Shown: positions 1-7,181 of the stretch, one piece after another
Layout: every line of letters begins with the position of its first letter
Position numbering within the stretch: the stretch's first letter is position 1
From: Planctomycetales bacterium
GTDB lineage: Bacteria; Planctomycetota; Phycisphaerae; SM23-33
Direction: 5' to 3'
Assembly (NCBI GenBank): GCA_030592655.1
Contig: JAUVIQ010000153.1
Span: 1 to 7,663 of the forward strand
Length of the DNA: 7,663 bases
Position numbers and translations under genes: made by a program
Notes under the pieces: generated by a model
What the model was told of the DNA's origin: nothing
Seen by the model: the letters and a program-made list of their open reading frames with translations, nothing else
Database searches by the model: none

Positions 1-322
1 CAATTCCAGCACCTGCCGCCAGCAGGACCACCGCTGCAAGGGCCGCTACCAATGGCGATAATCGTCCCGATGCGACAGGCCTGTTCTTCTTGATCGGATG
101 AGTCTGGTCGGATTTGCGGTCGGCGATGTCGTTTATCAGGTAAATCGCACTGCTAAGCAGGCAAAAGGACGCAAACGCTCCCATCGCCATTACCCAATCG
201 GCCCATTTACCGCTGAAAGGCAATGCCGCCAGGACAAAGATGTTCTTCGTCCAGTGCGGTATCCGCAGCGCCTCGATCAGCGCTGTCGCTCCGGCGGTTG
301 ACCTTTTTACGTCCTGTTCCAA
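1..322 (-). CDS. UbiA-family decaprenyl-phosphate phosphoribosyltransferase-like protein, N-terminal part
   Basis: This is the first 107 codons of a gene that runs off the left edge. Read on the minus strand it shows the hallmarks of the UbiA prenyltransferase superfamily, DPPR-synthase branch: LRIPHWTKN at residues 19-27, the Asp-rich metal/diphosphate motif NDIADRKSD at 64-72, then HPIKKNRPVASG at 75-86, followed by a hydrophobic segment. Enzymes of this branch sit in the membrane and transfer phosphoribose from PRPP to polyprenyl phosphate, making a lipid-linked pentose donor. The start is chosen as TTG at 322-320 because a near-perfect Shine-Dalgarno (AAAGAGGTGA, 340-331) precedes it by 8 bases. 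An in-frame GTG at 334 overlaps that site and is less likely. It is divergent from the GT-C-like gene 60 bases away. The family is secure; the exact substrate is inferred. Confidence 0.85.
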   Translation of the reverse strand, partial: MEQDVKRSTAGATALIEALRIPHWTKNIFVLAALPFSGKWADWVMAMGAFASFCLLSSAIYLINDIADRKSDQTHPIKKNRPVASGRLSPLVAALAAVVLLAAGAGI

Positions 323-351
323 CTTGACGATCACCTCTTTAATGTTTAGCA

Positions 352-368
352 GTCGCCGGTGCGGCGAC
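352..368. repeat. GC-rich inverted repeat in divergent intergenic region
   Basis: A perfect 6-base inverted repeat, GTCGCC/GGCGAC, is separated by 5 bases. It lies between the divergently transcribed UbiA-like and GT-C-like genes, 11 bases upstream of the UbiA-like Shine-Dalgarno. It could be an operator or an mRNA leader hairpin for either gene, or chance in GC-rich DNA. On the minus strand a TATACT hexamer lies just upstream (about 377-372), but no good -35 was found for it. Confidence 0.3.
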
Positions 369-382
369 GATAGTATATCTTA

Positions 383-2008
383 ATGTCTATGCAGGAGTCG
401 TTACAACAGCCATATCGACCACCGGACCAAACGCCATCAGCAAAACGCCTTTGGTTCCTTGTCGCCGCCGTCGCTACGACGCTATTTCTGCTGACCGCGC
501 AGCGAGGACCGGCCTGGCAGGACAGCGGAATCTTCCAGTGGCGAATGTACACCACCGACCTGAAAGGTTGGATGGGTCTGGCCCTTGCGCATCCGCTGTT
601 GATTATTCTGGGCAGGAGCGTCAGGATGATCTCGCTTCCCGGTGAACCGTGGCGTTTCAACGCCGTATCCGCAATCGCCGCCGCCGTTGCCACAGCCAAT
701 CTGACCGTCATCGTCCGCCGGCTCGTCCCGAAGGTTCCAGTCGCAGCCTACTTCGCCGCCGGAGCGTTCGGACTGGCCCACACCGTCTGGTGGCTGGCGA
801 CTATAACTGAAAGCCACATGCTCCTTGCAGCCTTGATGAGCGGCGAACTGCTGGCGCTCATCTCGCTGATTCGCAAGCCGAGAATCTCAATGGTGCTGCT
901 GCTGGGGCTGCTTAACGGTCTGGGAGTCGCCACGCATAACCTGGCGCTGCTCGCCCTGCCGGCATATGCGATAGCAGTAGTGGTGCTGGTTCTGGTATGG
1001 CGGACTTCGGCGAAGTCGGTCGAGCCGCGGCGTCTCGGATGGTGGGCGATACCGCTGTTCGTGTTGGCCTGGTGCGCGGGGGCAGCGCCGCTTATCTGGT
1101 TGACGATTCAAATGGCCGGACAGGCCGGAGCGGTATCGGCCATTCAATCGGCGCTGTTCGGGCAGAGTTGGCAGGGGCAGGTGCTGGGAGGGTCGGGAAG
1201 GGCGATAACGTTCGGACTGGGTTACATCATCTATAACTTCCCGAACCTTGTGCTTCCGCTGGCGGCTGTGGGGCTATTGCGCCTTCAACGGCGCGTTGGG
1301 ACCGGCTTGGCTGCCGCGCTGATGTATATTACCGTGATACACTTTGTCTTCGCCATTCGATATCCCGTTTCCGACCAGTTCATGTTCTTCGTACCGTTTT
1401 ATCTGATGGTTGCTTTATTAGCGGGACTTGGACTGGCGCATCTGTGCGAAAATCGGCGACGTTGGCTGAAAATCGCCGCGGTCGCTTCACTGGTGCTTGG
1501 TCCGGTCGCGTATGCAGCAGCACCGGCTGCGGCCAAGGCTATGAAACTGCCCCTTCCCGGCGGCAAGCGGATACTACCGTTCCGCGACCACGCCCGCTAC
1601 TGGCTGACGCCGTGGAAGCATAACGAGGACTCCGCCGGGCGGTTCGCGCGCAAGGCGATGGAGCAACTTGAAGACAGCGGGGATTTTGTAATCCTGTTTG
1701 CCGACTCAACGACATACTGGCCGCTTCGCTGGGTCTCCAGGGTCGAGGGCAAAGGCCCAAAACGCCAGCCCGTCGGTGGAACAAACACCGACATGCTGAA
1801 AGATGTAACTGCCGATCCTGTCGGTTTCCTGCAAAAGGCCGAACGCGGCGGGAATGCGGTATTCGTTGTCTCCAATGTACCGGGCTATTGCCCCGAAGCC
1901 CTGTTGCCCTACGTGGACGACAAACCCACCGGCGTCCTGTACCGCGTCAGACCGCCGCCGCCAAAGGCTCCACCAGGGGAGAAAAATCCTCCGAATTCGG
2001 CATGGTAA
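383..2008 (+). CDS. DUF2723-like (GT117/GT-C fold) polytopic membrane glycosyltransferase
   Basis: A 541-residue protein with about eleven or twelve hydrophobic segments between residues 22 and 380 and a soluble C-terminal domain of about 150 residues ending in a proline-rich tail. The N-terminal half has the DUF2723 layout: WQDSG at 45-49 in the first outside loop (the acidic residue expected of GT-C enzymes), AHPLLIILGR at 69-78, WRFNAVSA at 90-97, WWLATITESHML at 136-147 and THN at 184-186. GT-C enzymes use polyprenyl-phosphate-linked sugars as donors and act on the outer side of the membrane. That fits the divergent neighbour, which resembles a maker of polyprenyl-linked pentose. The acceptor cannot be told. 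The start is the ATG at 383; another in-frame ATG follows at 389, and neither has a clear Shine-Dalgarno. Family level is fairly sure, specificity unknown. Confidence 0.72.
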   Translation: MSMQESLQQPYRPPDQTPSAKRLWFLVAAVATTLFLLTAQRGPAWQDSGIFQWRMYTTDLKGWMGLALAHPLLIILGRSVRMISLPGEPWRFNAVSAIAAAVATANLTVIVRRLVPKVPVAAYFAAGAFGLAHTVWWLATITESHMLLAALMSGELLALISLIRKPRISMVLLLGLLNGLGVATHNLALLALPAYAIAVVVLVLVWRTSAKSVEPRRLGWWAIPLFVLAWCAGAAPLIWLTIQMAGQAGAVSAIQSALFGQSWQGQVLGGSGRAITFGLGYIIYNFPNLVLPLAAVGLLRLQRRVGTGLAAALMYITVIHFVFAIRYPVSDQFMFFVPFYLMVALLAGLGLAHLCENRRRWLKIAAVASLVLGPVAYAAAPAAAKAMKLPLPGGKRILPFRDHARYWLTPWKHNEDSAGRFARKAMEQLEDSGDFVILFADSTTYWPLRWVSRVEGKGPKRQPVGGTNTDMLKDVTADPVGFLQKAERGGNAVFVVSNVPGYCPEALLPYVDDKPTGVLYRVRPPPPKAPPGEKNPPNSAW

Positions 2009-2041
2009 CAGACTAACGCCCGTCTCGTCTGAAGCAAACAC

Positions 2042-2071
2042 TTGACAAACCTGACGCCTGCGCCAAGTATT
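2042..2071 (+). promoter_or_regulatory. candidate sigma-70-type promoter for topA
   Basis: A perfect -35 hexamer TTGACA lies at 2042-2047. At the usual 17-18 base distance only a poor -10 is present (AAGTAT at 2065-2070 or AGTATT at 2066-2071, each 3 of 6). It is in the only gap before topA and about 55 bases upstream of the start codon. The -35 is convincing and the -10 is not. Confidence 0.4.
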
Positions 2072-2088
2072 ACGCACAATTTTTTCCT

Positions 2089-2109
2089 TCAGTCGCTATA
2101 CCAGACTGA
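2089..2109 (+). promoter_or_regulatory. inverted repeat in topA leader
   Basis: TCAGTC (2089-2094) and GACTGA (2104-2109) form a perfect 6-base inverted repeat around a 9-base loop. It ends four bases before the topA Shine-Dalgarno and lies downstream of the candidate promoter, so it would be in the mRNA leader. A role as operator or leader hairpin is possible. The T-run just before it (2080-2085) is on the wrong side for it to be a terminator. Confidence 0.3.
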
Positions 2110-2126
2110 CCGAAAAGGCGTTGAAG

Positions 2127-4718
2127 ATGAATACCACAGCCGTAAAAACAGGTTCGCCGACCAAGACCCCTACCCGGGCCGGACGGAAAACCTCCGCGCG
2201 AGGGAAATCCCCTGCCGGTAAATCCTCCGGTAAGGCCGGTGGGAAAAAACTGGTCATTGTCGAGTCGCCCGCCAAGGCCAAGACGATAAACCGCTACCTC
2301 GGCCCCGATTTTATAGTCAAGGCCTCAATGGGGCACGTCCGCGACCTTCCGGCAAAGGACATCGGCGTCGATCTGGAAGGCGATTTCACGCCAACGTACG
2401 AACCGCTGACAGGACGAAAAAAAGTCCTCGCCGAACTGAAAAAATTCAGCAAGACAGCGCCCGAAGTATTCCTGGCGACCGACCTCGACCGCGAAGGCGA
2501 AGCAATCGCATGGCATCTGGCCGAAGCGCTGAAAATTCCCAAAGACCGCCTCCGACGAGTGGTCTTCAACGAGATAACCAAGTCGGCGATCCAGGCAGCC
2601 TTCGCCGACCCGCACGAACTGGACATGAACAAGGTCGATGCCCAGCAGGCCCGTCGGATACTCGACCGGATCGTCGGATACAAGGTCAGCCCGCTCCTGT
2701 GGAAGAAAGTCGCCCGCGGACTGTCAGCCGGACGCGTCCAGACCGTCGCCGTCCGCCTTATCGTCGAGCGAGAGCGGGCAATCGAAGCGTTCATGCCGGA
2801 AGAGTTCTGGAAAATTCCCGGTATCTTCACCGCCGACCTTGCCGCCGCTTCGGGGCTGACCGAGCAATGGAAGCAGTTCCTGGCCACCACCGACGAGAAG
2901 GGTCAGCCTCCGACGCAGGCGAAGCAATATGAATTCCTCGCCGGCCACGACGCCTTCCAGGCTGAACTTATCGAATGGAAGGGTAAGCGGTTCAAGTGCC
3001 CCAACCTGGACGCCGCCCGGCAAATCAGCGAAGCGATGGGCCTGAAGATCGAGAAAGTCGATCAACGCGAAAAACCTGACGCCAAAGGCCCCGCCCAAAA
3101 TCGCGTAACGATTATCGGCTGTGTGGACCGCGATGCCGGGGTTGAATTCGCCGTCGAATCGGTCGGAGCACGCACCAGCAGGAACCGACCGCCCGGACCG
3201 TTCACGACCGTTTCGATGCAGCAGGCAGCCTCGGTCCGCCTGCGGTTCTCCGCCAGCAGGACGATGCGCGTCGCCCAGCAACTCTACGAGGGAATGGAAG
3301 TCCCCGGCTCCGGAAGCGTCGGGCTGATTACATACATGCGAACTGACAGCCTGAACCTGTCGTCCCAGGCAGTCGGACAAGCGCGGGATTTCATCGGCGA
3401 GTCCTTCGGCGACCGTTACCTGCCGGAAAAGCCCAATGTCTATCGTTCCGGCCCGCGCGCCCAGGCCGCTCACGAAGCCATCCGACCGACCGACGTTACA
3501 CGCACGCCCGAATCGCTCGCCGGCGTGCTCGACCAGGCCCAGATGAGGCTTTACGACCTTATCTGGAGGCGGTTCGTCGCCTGTCAGATGTCCCCTGCCG
3601 AGTGGGCCGTTACCGAAGTCGCCGTCGCCGCAGAAACACCGGACGGAAAGGCGCTCTTCAAGGCCATCGGGCGGAGACTCGCCTTCGACGGGTTCCTCAA
3701 AGTCGCAGGACTGCCCGCCCGAAAAGAGCAGCACATCCCCGACGTATCGGCAGGTACGCCCATCGCACCGATAGATGTGGATCCGACGCAGCACTTCACC
3801 CAGCCGCCGCCGCGATACACCGAGGCGTCGCTTGTAAAGGCCCTCGAAGCCGAAGGCATAGGCCGGCCAAGTACTTACGCCGCCATTGTCAAAACCATCC
3901 AGGACCGCGAATACGTCAAACAGATCGAACGCCGCTTCCACGCTACCGAACTGGGAATGGTCGTTACCGATAAACTCATCAAACATTTCGCGGACATTTT
4001 CGACCTGCGATTCACTGCCCGCCTGGAAGACAAACTCGACGACGTCGAAGAGGCCCGCGCAGACTGGACATCCGTGCTGCGGGACTTCTACGGACCTTTC
4101 AAGGCCGACCTCGAAAAAGCCGGCGAAGAAATGGTTCACGCAAAGGCAGAAGTCGAACCGTCCGAATACACCTGCGACAAATGCGACAAACCGATGGTCT
4201 ATCGCTGGAGCAAAAACGGAAAATACCTCGCCTGCACAGGATACCCCGACTGCAAAAACACCTTCCCCGTCGATAAGGACGGAAAAAAGGTCGAGGCGAA
4301 GCATGTCGATATTGCTTGTCCGGTGTGCGGCAAGGGTTTGATAATGCGTCGCGGGCGATATGGGCCGTTCATGAGTTGCCCGGACTATCCCGAATGCAAG
4401 GGAATCGTCAATCTGGACAAAAAAGGCGGCGTGAAACTGCCATCGCCTCCGCCGCTGGAGACCGACCTGGTCTGCTCCAAGTGCGGCAAGCCGATGAACC
4501 TCCGCCGAGGCGCTCGTGGCCCGTGGCTGGGATGCTCAGCCTTCCCCAAATGCCGAGGCCGACTGGGCTGGAAAACCCTAAAACCCGACCAGCAAAAGGC
4601 CCTCGAACTGCAATTATTAAACCACGAAAAAGCCAATCCCCAACCCACCATCCGCAAAACCGACGGCACCGCCGTCGAAGCGGGTTACGTGCCGCAAATA
4701 AACGAGCAGACCGAATAG
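2127..4718 (+). CDS. topA: DNA topoisomerase I (type IA)
   Basis: An 863-residue type IA topoisomerase that relaxes negatively supercoiled DNA by passing one strand through a transient break in the other. Residues 42-53 begin the Toprim domain (LVIVESPAKAKT, catalytic Glu46), and its acidic motif DLDREGEAIAW gives Asp119, Asp121 and Glu123. SAGRVQTVAVRLI lies near 200-212. The active-site motif GLITYMRTDS at 399-408 places the nucleophile at Tyr403 with Arg405 beside it. Three tetracysteine zinc fingers close the protein: Cys683/686/703/709, Cys731/734/751/757 and Cys783/786/803/809. ATG at 2127 is chosen over TTG at 2121 because AAAAGG (2113-2118) is 8 bases from the ATG. The first 38 residues are a low-complexity Lys/Ser/Gly/Thr tail not present in E. 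coli TopA. About 35 extra residues precede the PFTT motif. The gene is GC-rich in third positions, unlike the next two genes. Confidence 0.97.
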   Translation: MNTTAVKTGSPTKTPTRAGRKTSARGKSPAGKSSGKAGGKKLVIVESPAKAKTINRYLGPDFIVKASMGHVRDLPAKDIGVDLEGDFTPTYEPLTGRKKVLAELKKFSKTAPEVFLATDLDREGEAIAWHLAEALKIPKDRLRRVVFNEITKSAIQAAFADPHELDMNKVDAQQARRILDRIVGYKVSPLLWKKVARGLSAGRVQTVAVRLIVERERAIEAFMPEEFWKIPGIFTADLAAASGLTEQWKQFLATTDEKGQPPTQAKQYEFLAGHDAFQAELIEWKGKRFKCPNLDAARQISEAMGLKIEKVDQREKPDAKGPAQNRVTIIGCVDRDAGVEFAVESVGARTSRNRPPGPFTTVSMQQAASVRLRFSASRTMRVAQQLYEGMEVPGSGSVGLITYMRTDSLNLSSQAVGQARDFIGESFGDRYLPEKPNVYRSGPRAQAAHEAIRPTDVTRTPESLAGVLDQAQMRLYDLIWRRFVACQMSPAEWAVTEVAVAAETPDGKALFKAIGRRLAFDGFLKVAGLPARKEQHIPDVSAGTPIAPIDVDPTQHFTQPPPRYTEASLVKALEAEGIGRPSTYAAIVKTIQDREYVKQIERRFHATELGMVVTDKLIKHFADIFDLRFTARLEDKLDDVEEARADWTSVLRDFYGPFKADLEKAGEEMVHAKAEVEPSEYTCDKCDKPMVYRWSKNGKYLACTGYPDCKNTFPVDKDGKKVEAKHVDIACPVCGKGLIMRRGRYGPFMSCPDYPECKGIVNLDKKGGVKLPSPPPLETDLVCSKCGKPMNLRRGARGPWLGCSAFPKCRGRLGWKTLKPDQQKALELQLLNHEKANPQPTIRKTDGTAVEAGYVPQINEQTE

Positions 4719-4805
4719 GCCGGAATGTGTGTGGGGCATTTTAGAGTCCGCATTTCTTTCTTCTTGACTTCAGATGCAAGTGGCGGTTATCTGTCGGGGA
4801 GAATG

Positions 4806-4814
4806 TGATATAGA
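4806..4814 (+). promoter_or_regulatory. candidate extended -10 promoter of the dGTPase-nucleotidyltransferase cassette
   Basis: TG-a-TATAGA is an extended -10 element with a 4-of-6 hexamer. There is no good -35 at 17 bases, as is common for extended -10 promoters. Transcription would start near 4821, giving a leader of about 70 bases that holds the inverted repeats described separately. A second weak possibility is TTGACT at 4764-4769, with TATCTG at 4788-4793. The 5-base repeat CAGAT/ATCTG (4771-4775, 4789-4793) lies between these two. Confidence 0.33.
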
Positions 4815-4825
4815 GTGTGCATTTG

Positions 4826-4877
4826 TCCCTATTCAGGGAGAGGTACCAAAAACAGATTTTTTCTTTCTCCCTTGGAG
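4826..4877 (+). promoter_or_regulatory. leader with mutually exclusive inverted repeats, attenuator-like
   Basis: Four short segments can pair in two exclusive ways. TCCCT (4826-4830) pairs with AGGGA (4835-4839) around a 4-base loop. AGGGAGA (4835-4841) pairs instead with TCTCCCT (4866-4872), a perfect 7-base match. CTCC inside the latter (4867-4870) can also pair with GGAG (4874-4877), a possible ribosome binding site. Thus 1:2 plus 3:4 would hide the GGAG, whereas 2:3 would free it. This is pattern reading only. The stems are short, and no folding energies were calculated. Confidence 0.35.
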
Positions 4878-4891
4878 TGGTAGGCGTGGCA

Positions 4892-6316
4892 ATGGACTGG
4901 CGAAAGCTTTTGAGTGAAAAACGGGCAAGAAAGCTTGTCGGTGGTCAGGAACAGTCAAAGAAGGTGCCCGGAGACAAACGCGATGAGTTCGAGAGGGATT
5001 TTGATCGTATCGTGTACTCGACACCGTTTCGACGTCTCCAGGACAAAACACAAGTGTTTCCCTTGGATCCCAACGACTCAGTCAGAACTCGGCTAACTCA
5101 TTCTCTGGAGGTTTCCCATGCTGCTCGCGGCCTCGCAAAGGATGTGTGCTGCTGGATGGAAAAACGAGGGCATATTGAGGGCCAACAAAGCAGGCAAATC
5201 GAGACAATTGCCGCCACGTGCGGTCTGCTTCACGATCTCGGGAATCCGCCTTTCGGGCACTCCGGGGAAATAGCAATCCGCGAATGGTTCGAAAAGAAAG
5301 AAGAAAAAGAAAAGGGCGCCAACTTCTTCAGCGATCTATATGACGCTTCGGAGAGCCGAAACAAGGTCAGTCAATATGTCCAGGATTTTTTACGGTTTGA
5401 GGGTAATGCTCAAACCATTCGACTCGTAACAAAGCTTCAGATACTGGCAGACTTCCACGGTCTCAACCTGACTTGCGGCACACTTTCTGCGGCATGCAAG
5501 TATGTTGCTGCTTCCAATGAAGGGGACGACGGTTTCCATGAGAAATCCAAGGTTGGTTACTTTGCCTCTGAGAATTCGTTGATAAAAAAATTGCGCACAG
5601 AGACGGGAACAGGCAAGGCCAGAAATCCCATCACCTTCTTGGTGGAAGCTGCGGACGATTGTGTTTATAACACGGTCGATCTCGAAGATGGAGTAACAAA
5701 GGGCATATTGGATTGGGGATTACTTAAGGAAGAATTACTAGCCAGCAGTGATGGTAAAACTACCATCCAGAAATACCTCAAAGATGTGGAAGGACATGTA
5801 GAGGAAAAAGAGAAAGAAGTTCAGTTCTCTGGTCGTGCCAAAGACAAAACCCTGGTTCAGTATTTCCGAGTGCTGGCAATTGGGGAAATCGTTACGGCTT
5901 CGGCTAAGGCATTCATGGATAATTATGAGGAGATTATGGAGGGGAACTATCATAAAGAACTTGTACAGGATTCTTCGGCGGCGGCTCTTATTGAAGCTTG
6001 CCGGAAGATCAACCTGGAACGAGTTTACCGCTCGGATGAGACATTAAAGCTGGAATTGATGGGGCGGAAGGTAATTCAGGATCTCCTCGACATATACTGG
6101 GAAGGTGCTGAACAAGGATTCCCCGATTCCGAGAAGTTGTTTCCTCAAAAAGCGTACAATCTGATGTCCGACAACTATCGAAGGGTTTTTGAACACACAC
6201 TGGACGAGAAAGACCTGCCTGATAGATACTGCCGCATGCAGCTTGTAACGGATTACGTTTGCGGCATGACAGATACTTTTGCTGTTAACCTCCACAAGAG
6301 GTTAACGAATGGGTAA
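4892..6316 (+). CDS. dGTPase / dNTP triphosphohydrolase (HD superfamily)
   Basis: A 474-residue HD-superfamily dNTP triphosphohydrolase, which splits dGTP or other dNTPs into the deoxynucleoside and triphosphate. Visible family landmarks are MDWRKLLSEKR at the N-terminus, FERDFDRIVYSTPFRRLQDK near 33-52, TRLTHSLEVS with metal-ligand His70, GLLHDLGNPPFGHSGE with His114-Asp115 and His123, FEGNAQTIRL near 169-178, VEAADDCVY with Asp255, and a C-terminal CGMTDTFAVNLHKRL. All H...HD...D metal ligands are present, so activity is expected. The ATG at 4892 matches the family N-terminus. GTG at 4886 is also possible, since GGAG (4874-4877) is 8 bases from it. Lys/Glu-rich linkers at about 132-142 and 301-310 look surface-exposed. 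GC and codon choice differ from topA. It overlaps the next gene by 8 bases, suggesting one operon. Role as housekeeping enzyme or anti-phage dNTP depletion is undecided. Confidence 0.93.
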   Translation: MDWRKLLSEKRARKLVGGQEQSKKVPGDKRDEFERDFDRIVYSTPFRRLQDKTQVFPLDPNDSVRTRLTHSLEVSHAARGLAKDVCCWMEKRGHIEGQQSRQIETIAATCGLLHDLGNPPFGHSGEIAIREWFEKKEEKEKGANFFSDLYDASESRNKVSQYVQDFLRFEGNAQTIRLVTKLQILADFHGLNLTCGTLSAACKYVAASNEGDDGFHEKSKVGYFASENSLIKKLRTETGTGKARNPITFLVEAADDCVYNTVDLEDGVTKGILDWGLLKEELLASSDGKTTIQKYLKDVEGHVEEKEKEVQFSGRAKDKTLVQYFRVLAIGEIVTASAKAFMDNYEEIMEGNYHKELVQDSSAAALIEACRKINLERVYRSDETLKLELMGRKVIQDLLDIYWEGAEQGFPDSEKLFPQKAYNLMSDNYRRVFEHTLDEKDLPDRYCRMQLVTDYVCGMTDTFAVNLHKRLTNG

Positions 6317-7181
6317 TGAAATAGATAGACTGAGAAGCACGCTTCGAAAACAGGTTAGTAAGTTCGTCGCATCTCAAACAGGTATTCGCCAACCGCTGAG
6401 ACCTATCTTCGATAAAATCCGCCAAAAGGGACGGACGGCCTTTTTGTTTGGCGGAGCACTAAGAGATCTGATAATCCACGGTCTTAAAGAGAACCCGCGA
6501 GATTTGGACATTGTTGTCTCAAAAATGACGCCGGAACTGGAAAAGTACCTCAGCAAATACTTGGAGAAAAGAACTCGTTTTGGCGGCTTTCAGGTTTGCA
6601 TTTCCCGTTGGGATTTCGACATATGGGCGTTAGGGGATACATGGGCATTTCGGGAAAACCATTTTTCCGGAAAGGCATTTTCCGATCTTCCCAAAACTAC
6701 ATTTCTTGATATTCAAGCAGTAGTGGCTGAGTTGATACCCAAGCCGGGCGCGCCCCGAAGAATTTATTCAAACGGTTTCTTTGAAGCAGTCTTGAAAAGG
6801 ACAATCGATATAAATTTCGAAGACAATCCTTTCCCGAAATTATGCGTTCTAACTGCACTCATGACAGCCAGGAAACTAGATTTTACCGTGGCTCCGAGAT
6901 TAACCAAATACATACTCCATCATGTCGAACGCCTCGAACTAGAGGAGTTAGTTGACCTTCAGCAACGCCACTACAAGCGAGCTCTGTTTGACTGTGATAC
7001 CCTCACGCAGTGGATTGCTTCCCTGAAATCTCAACATCGGGAAGCCCCGAAGAGGCCGGCAAATCTTCCATGTGCCAAGATTGAGCAGCCATGGCTACCC
7101 ACAGCCGGATTCCAATACAGTTTTCAAGCAAATGCGGCGAGTACGGTGGCGGACCGCGTTAATTCCCCAGTTCCTTCTTGA
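6309..7181 (+). CDS. pol-beta-fold nucleotidyltransferase, CCA/poly(A)-polymerase head-like
   Basis: A 290-residue protein whose N-terminal half is a nucleotidyltransferase. FLFGGALRDL at 46-55 gives the nucleotide-binding GG, and PRDLDIVV at 63-70 gives the metal-binding pair Asp65 and Asp67. WDFDIWALGDTWAF at 101-114 supplies a likely third acid (Asp104 or Asp102), and TFLDIQAVV lies at 131-139. A helical region at about 173-202 (NPFPKLCVLTALMTARKL and onward) resembles the neck of class II tRNA nucleotidyltransferases. No HD domain and no obvious tRNA-binding arm are present, and the protein is much shorter than a true CCA enzyme. The start ATG lies inside the end of the dGTPase gene with AAGAGG (6296-6301) 7 bases upstream, so the two are probably translationally coupled. 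The last 45 residues or so look poorly conserved and end inside the antisense of a gene remnant. Substrate unknown; it may modify tRNA or a protein, or control the dGTPase. Confidence 0.8.
   Translation: MGNEIDRLRSTLRKQVSKFVASQTGIRQPLRPIFDKIRQKGRTAFLFGGALRDLIIHGLKENPRDLDIVVSKMTPELEKYLSKYLEKRTRFGGFQVCISRWDFDIWALGDTWAFRENHFSGKAFSDLPKTTFLDIQAVVAELIPKPGAPRRIYSNGFFEAVLKRTIDINFEDNPFPKLCVLTALMTARKLDFTVAPRLTKYILHHVERLELEELVDLQQRHYKRALFDCDTLTQWIASLKSQHREAPKRPANLPCAKIEQPWLPTAGFQYSFQANAASTVADRVNSPVPS

Noticed and set aside
98..301. A 67-codon plus-strand frame at the left edge
   Set aside because: It is antisense to the UbiA-like gene, whose NDIADRKSD and RPVASG motifs fix the coding strand.
2009..2031. 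CAGAC/GTCTG inverted repeat right after the GT-C-like gene, as a possible terminator
   Set aside because: The stem is only 5 bases, the loop is 13 bases and no T-run follows, so it does not qualify as an intrinsic terminator.
2724..4304. A 526-codon open frame on the minus strand opposite topA
   Set aside because: It lies wholly antisense to a gene with all TopA motifs. Its length follows from GC-rich codon bias and the translation shows no recognisable domain.
4817..4891. Upstream start of the dGTPase frame at 4817 (25 extra residues)
   Set aside because: The extra residues do not resemble the family N-terminus, the leader is AT- and pyrimidine-rich, and MDWRKLLSEKR from 4892 matches known dGTPases.
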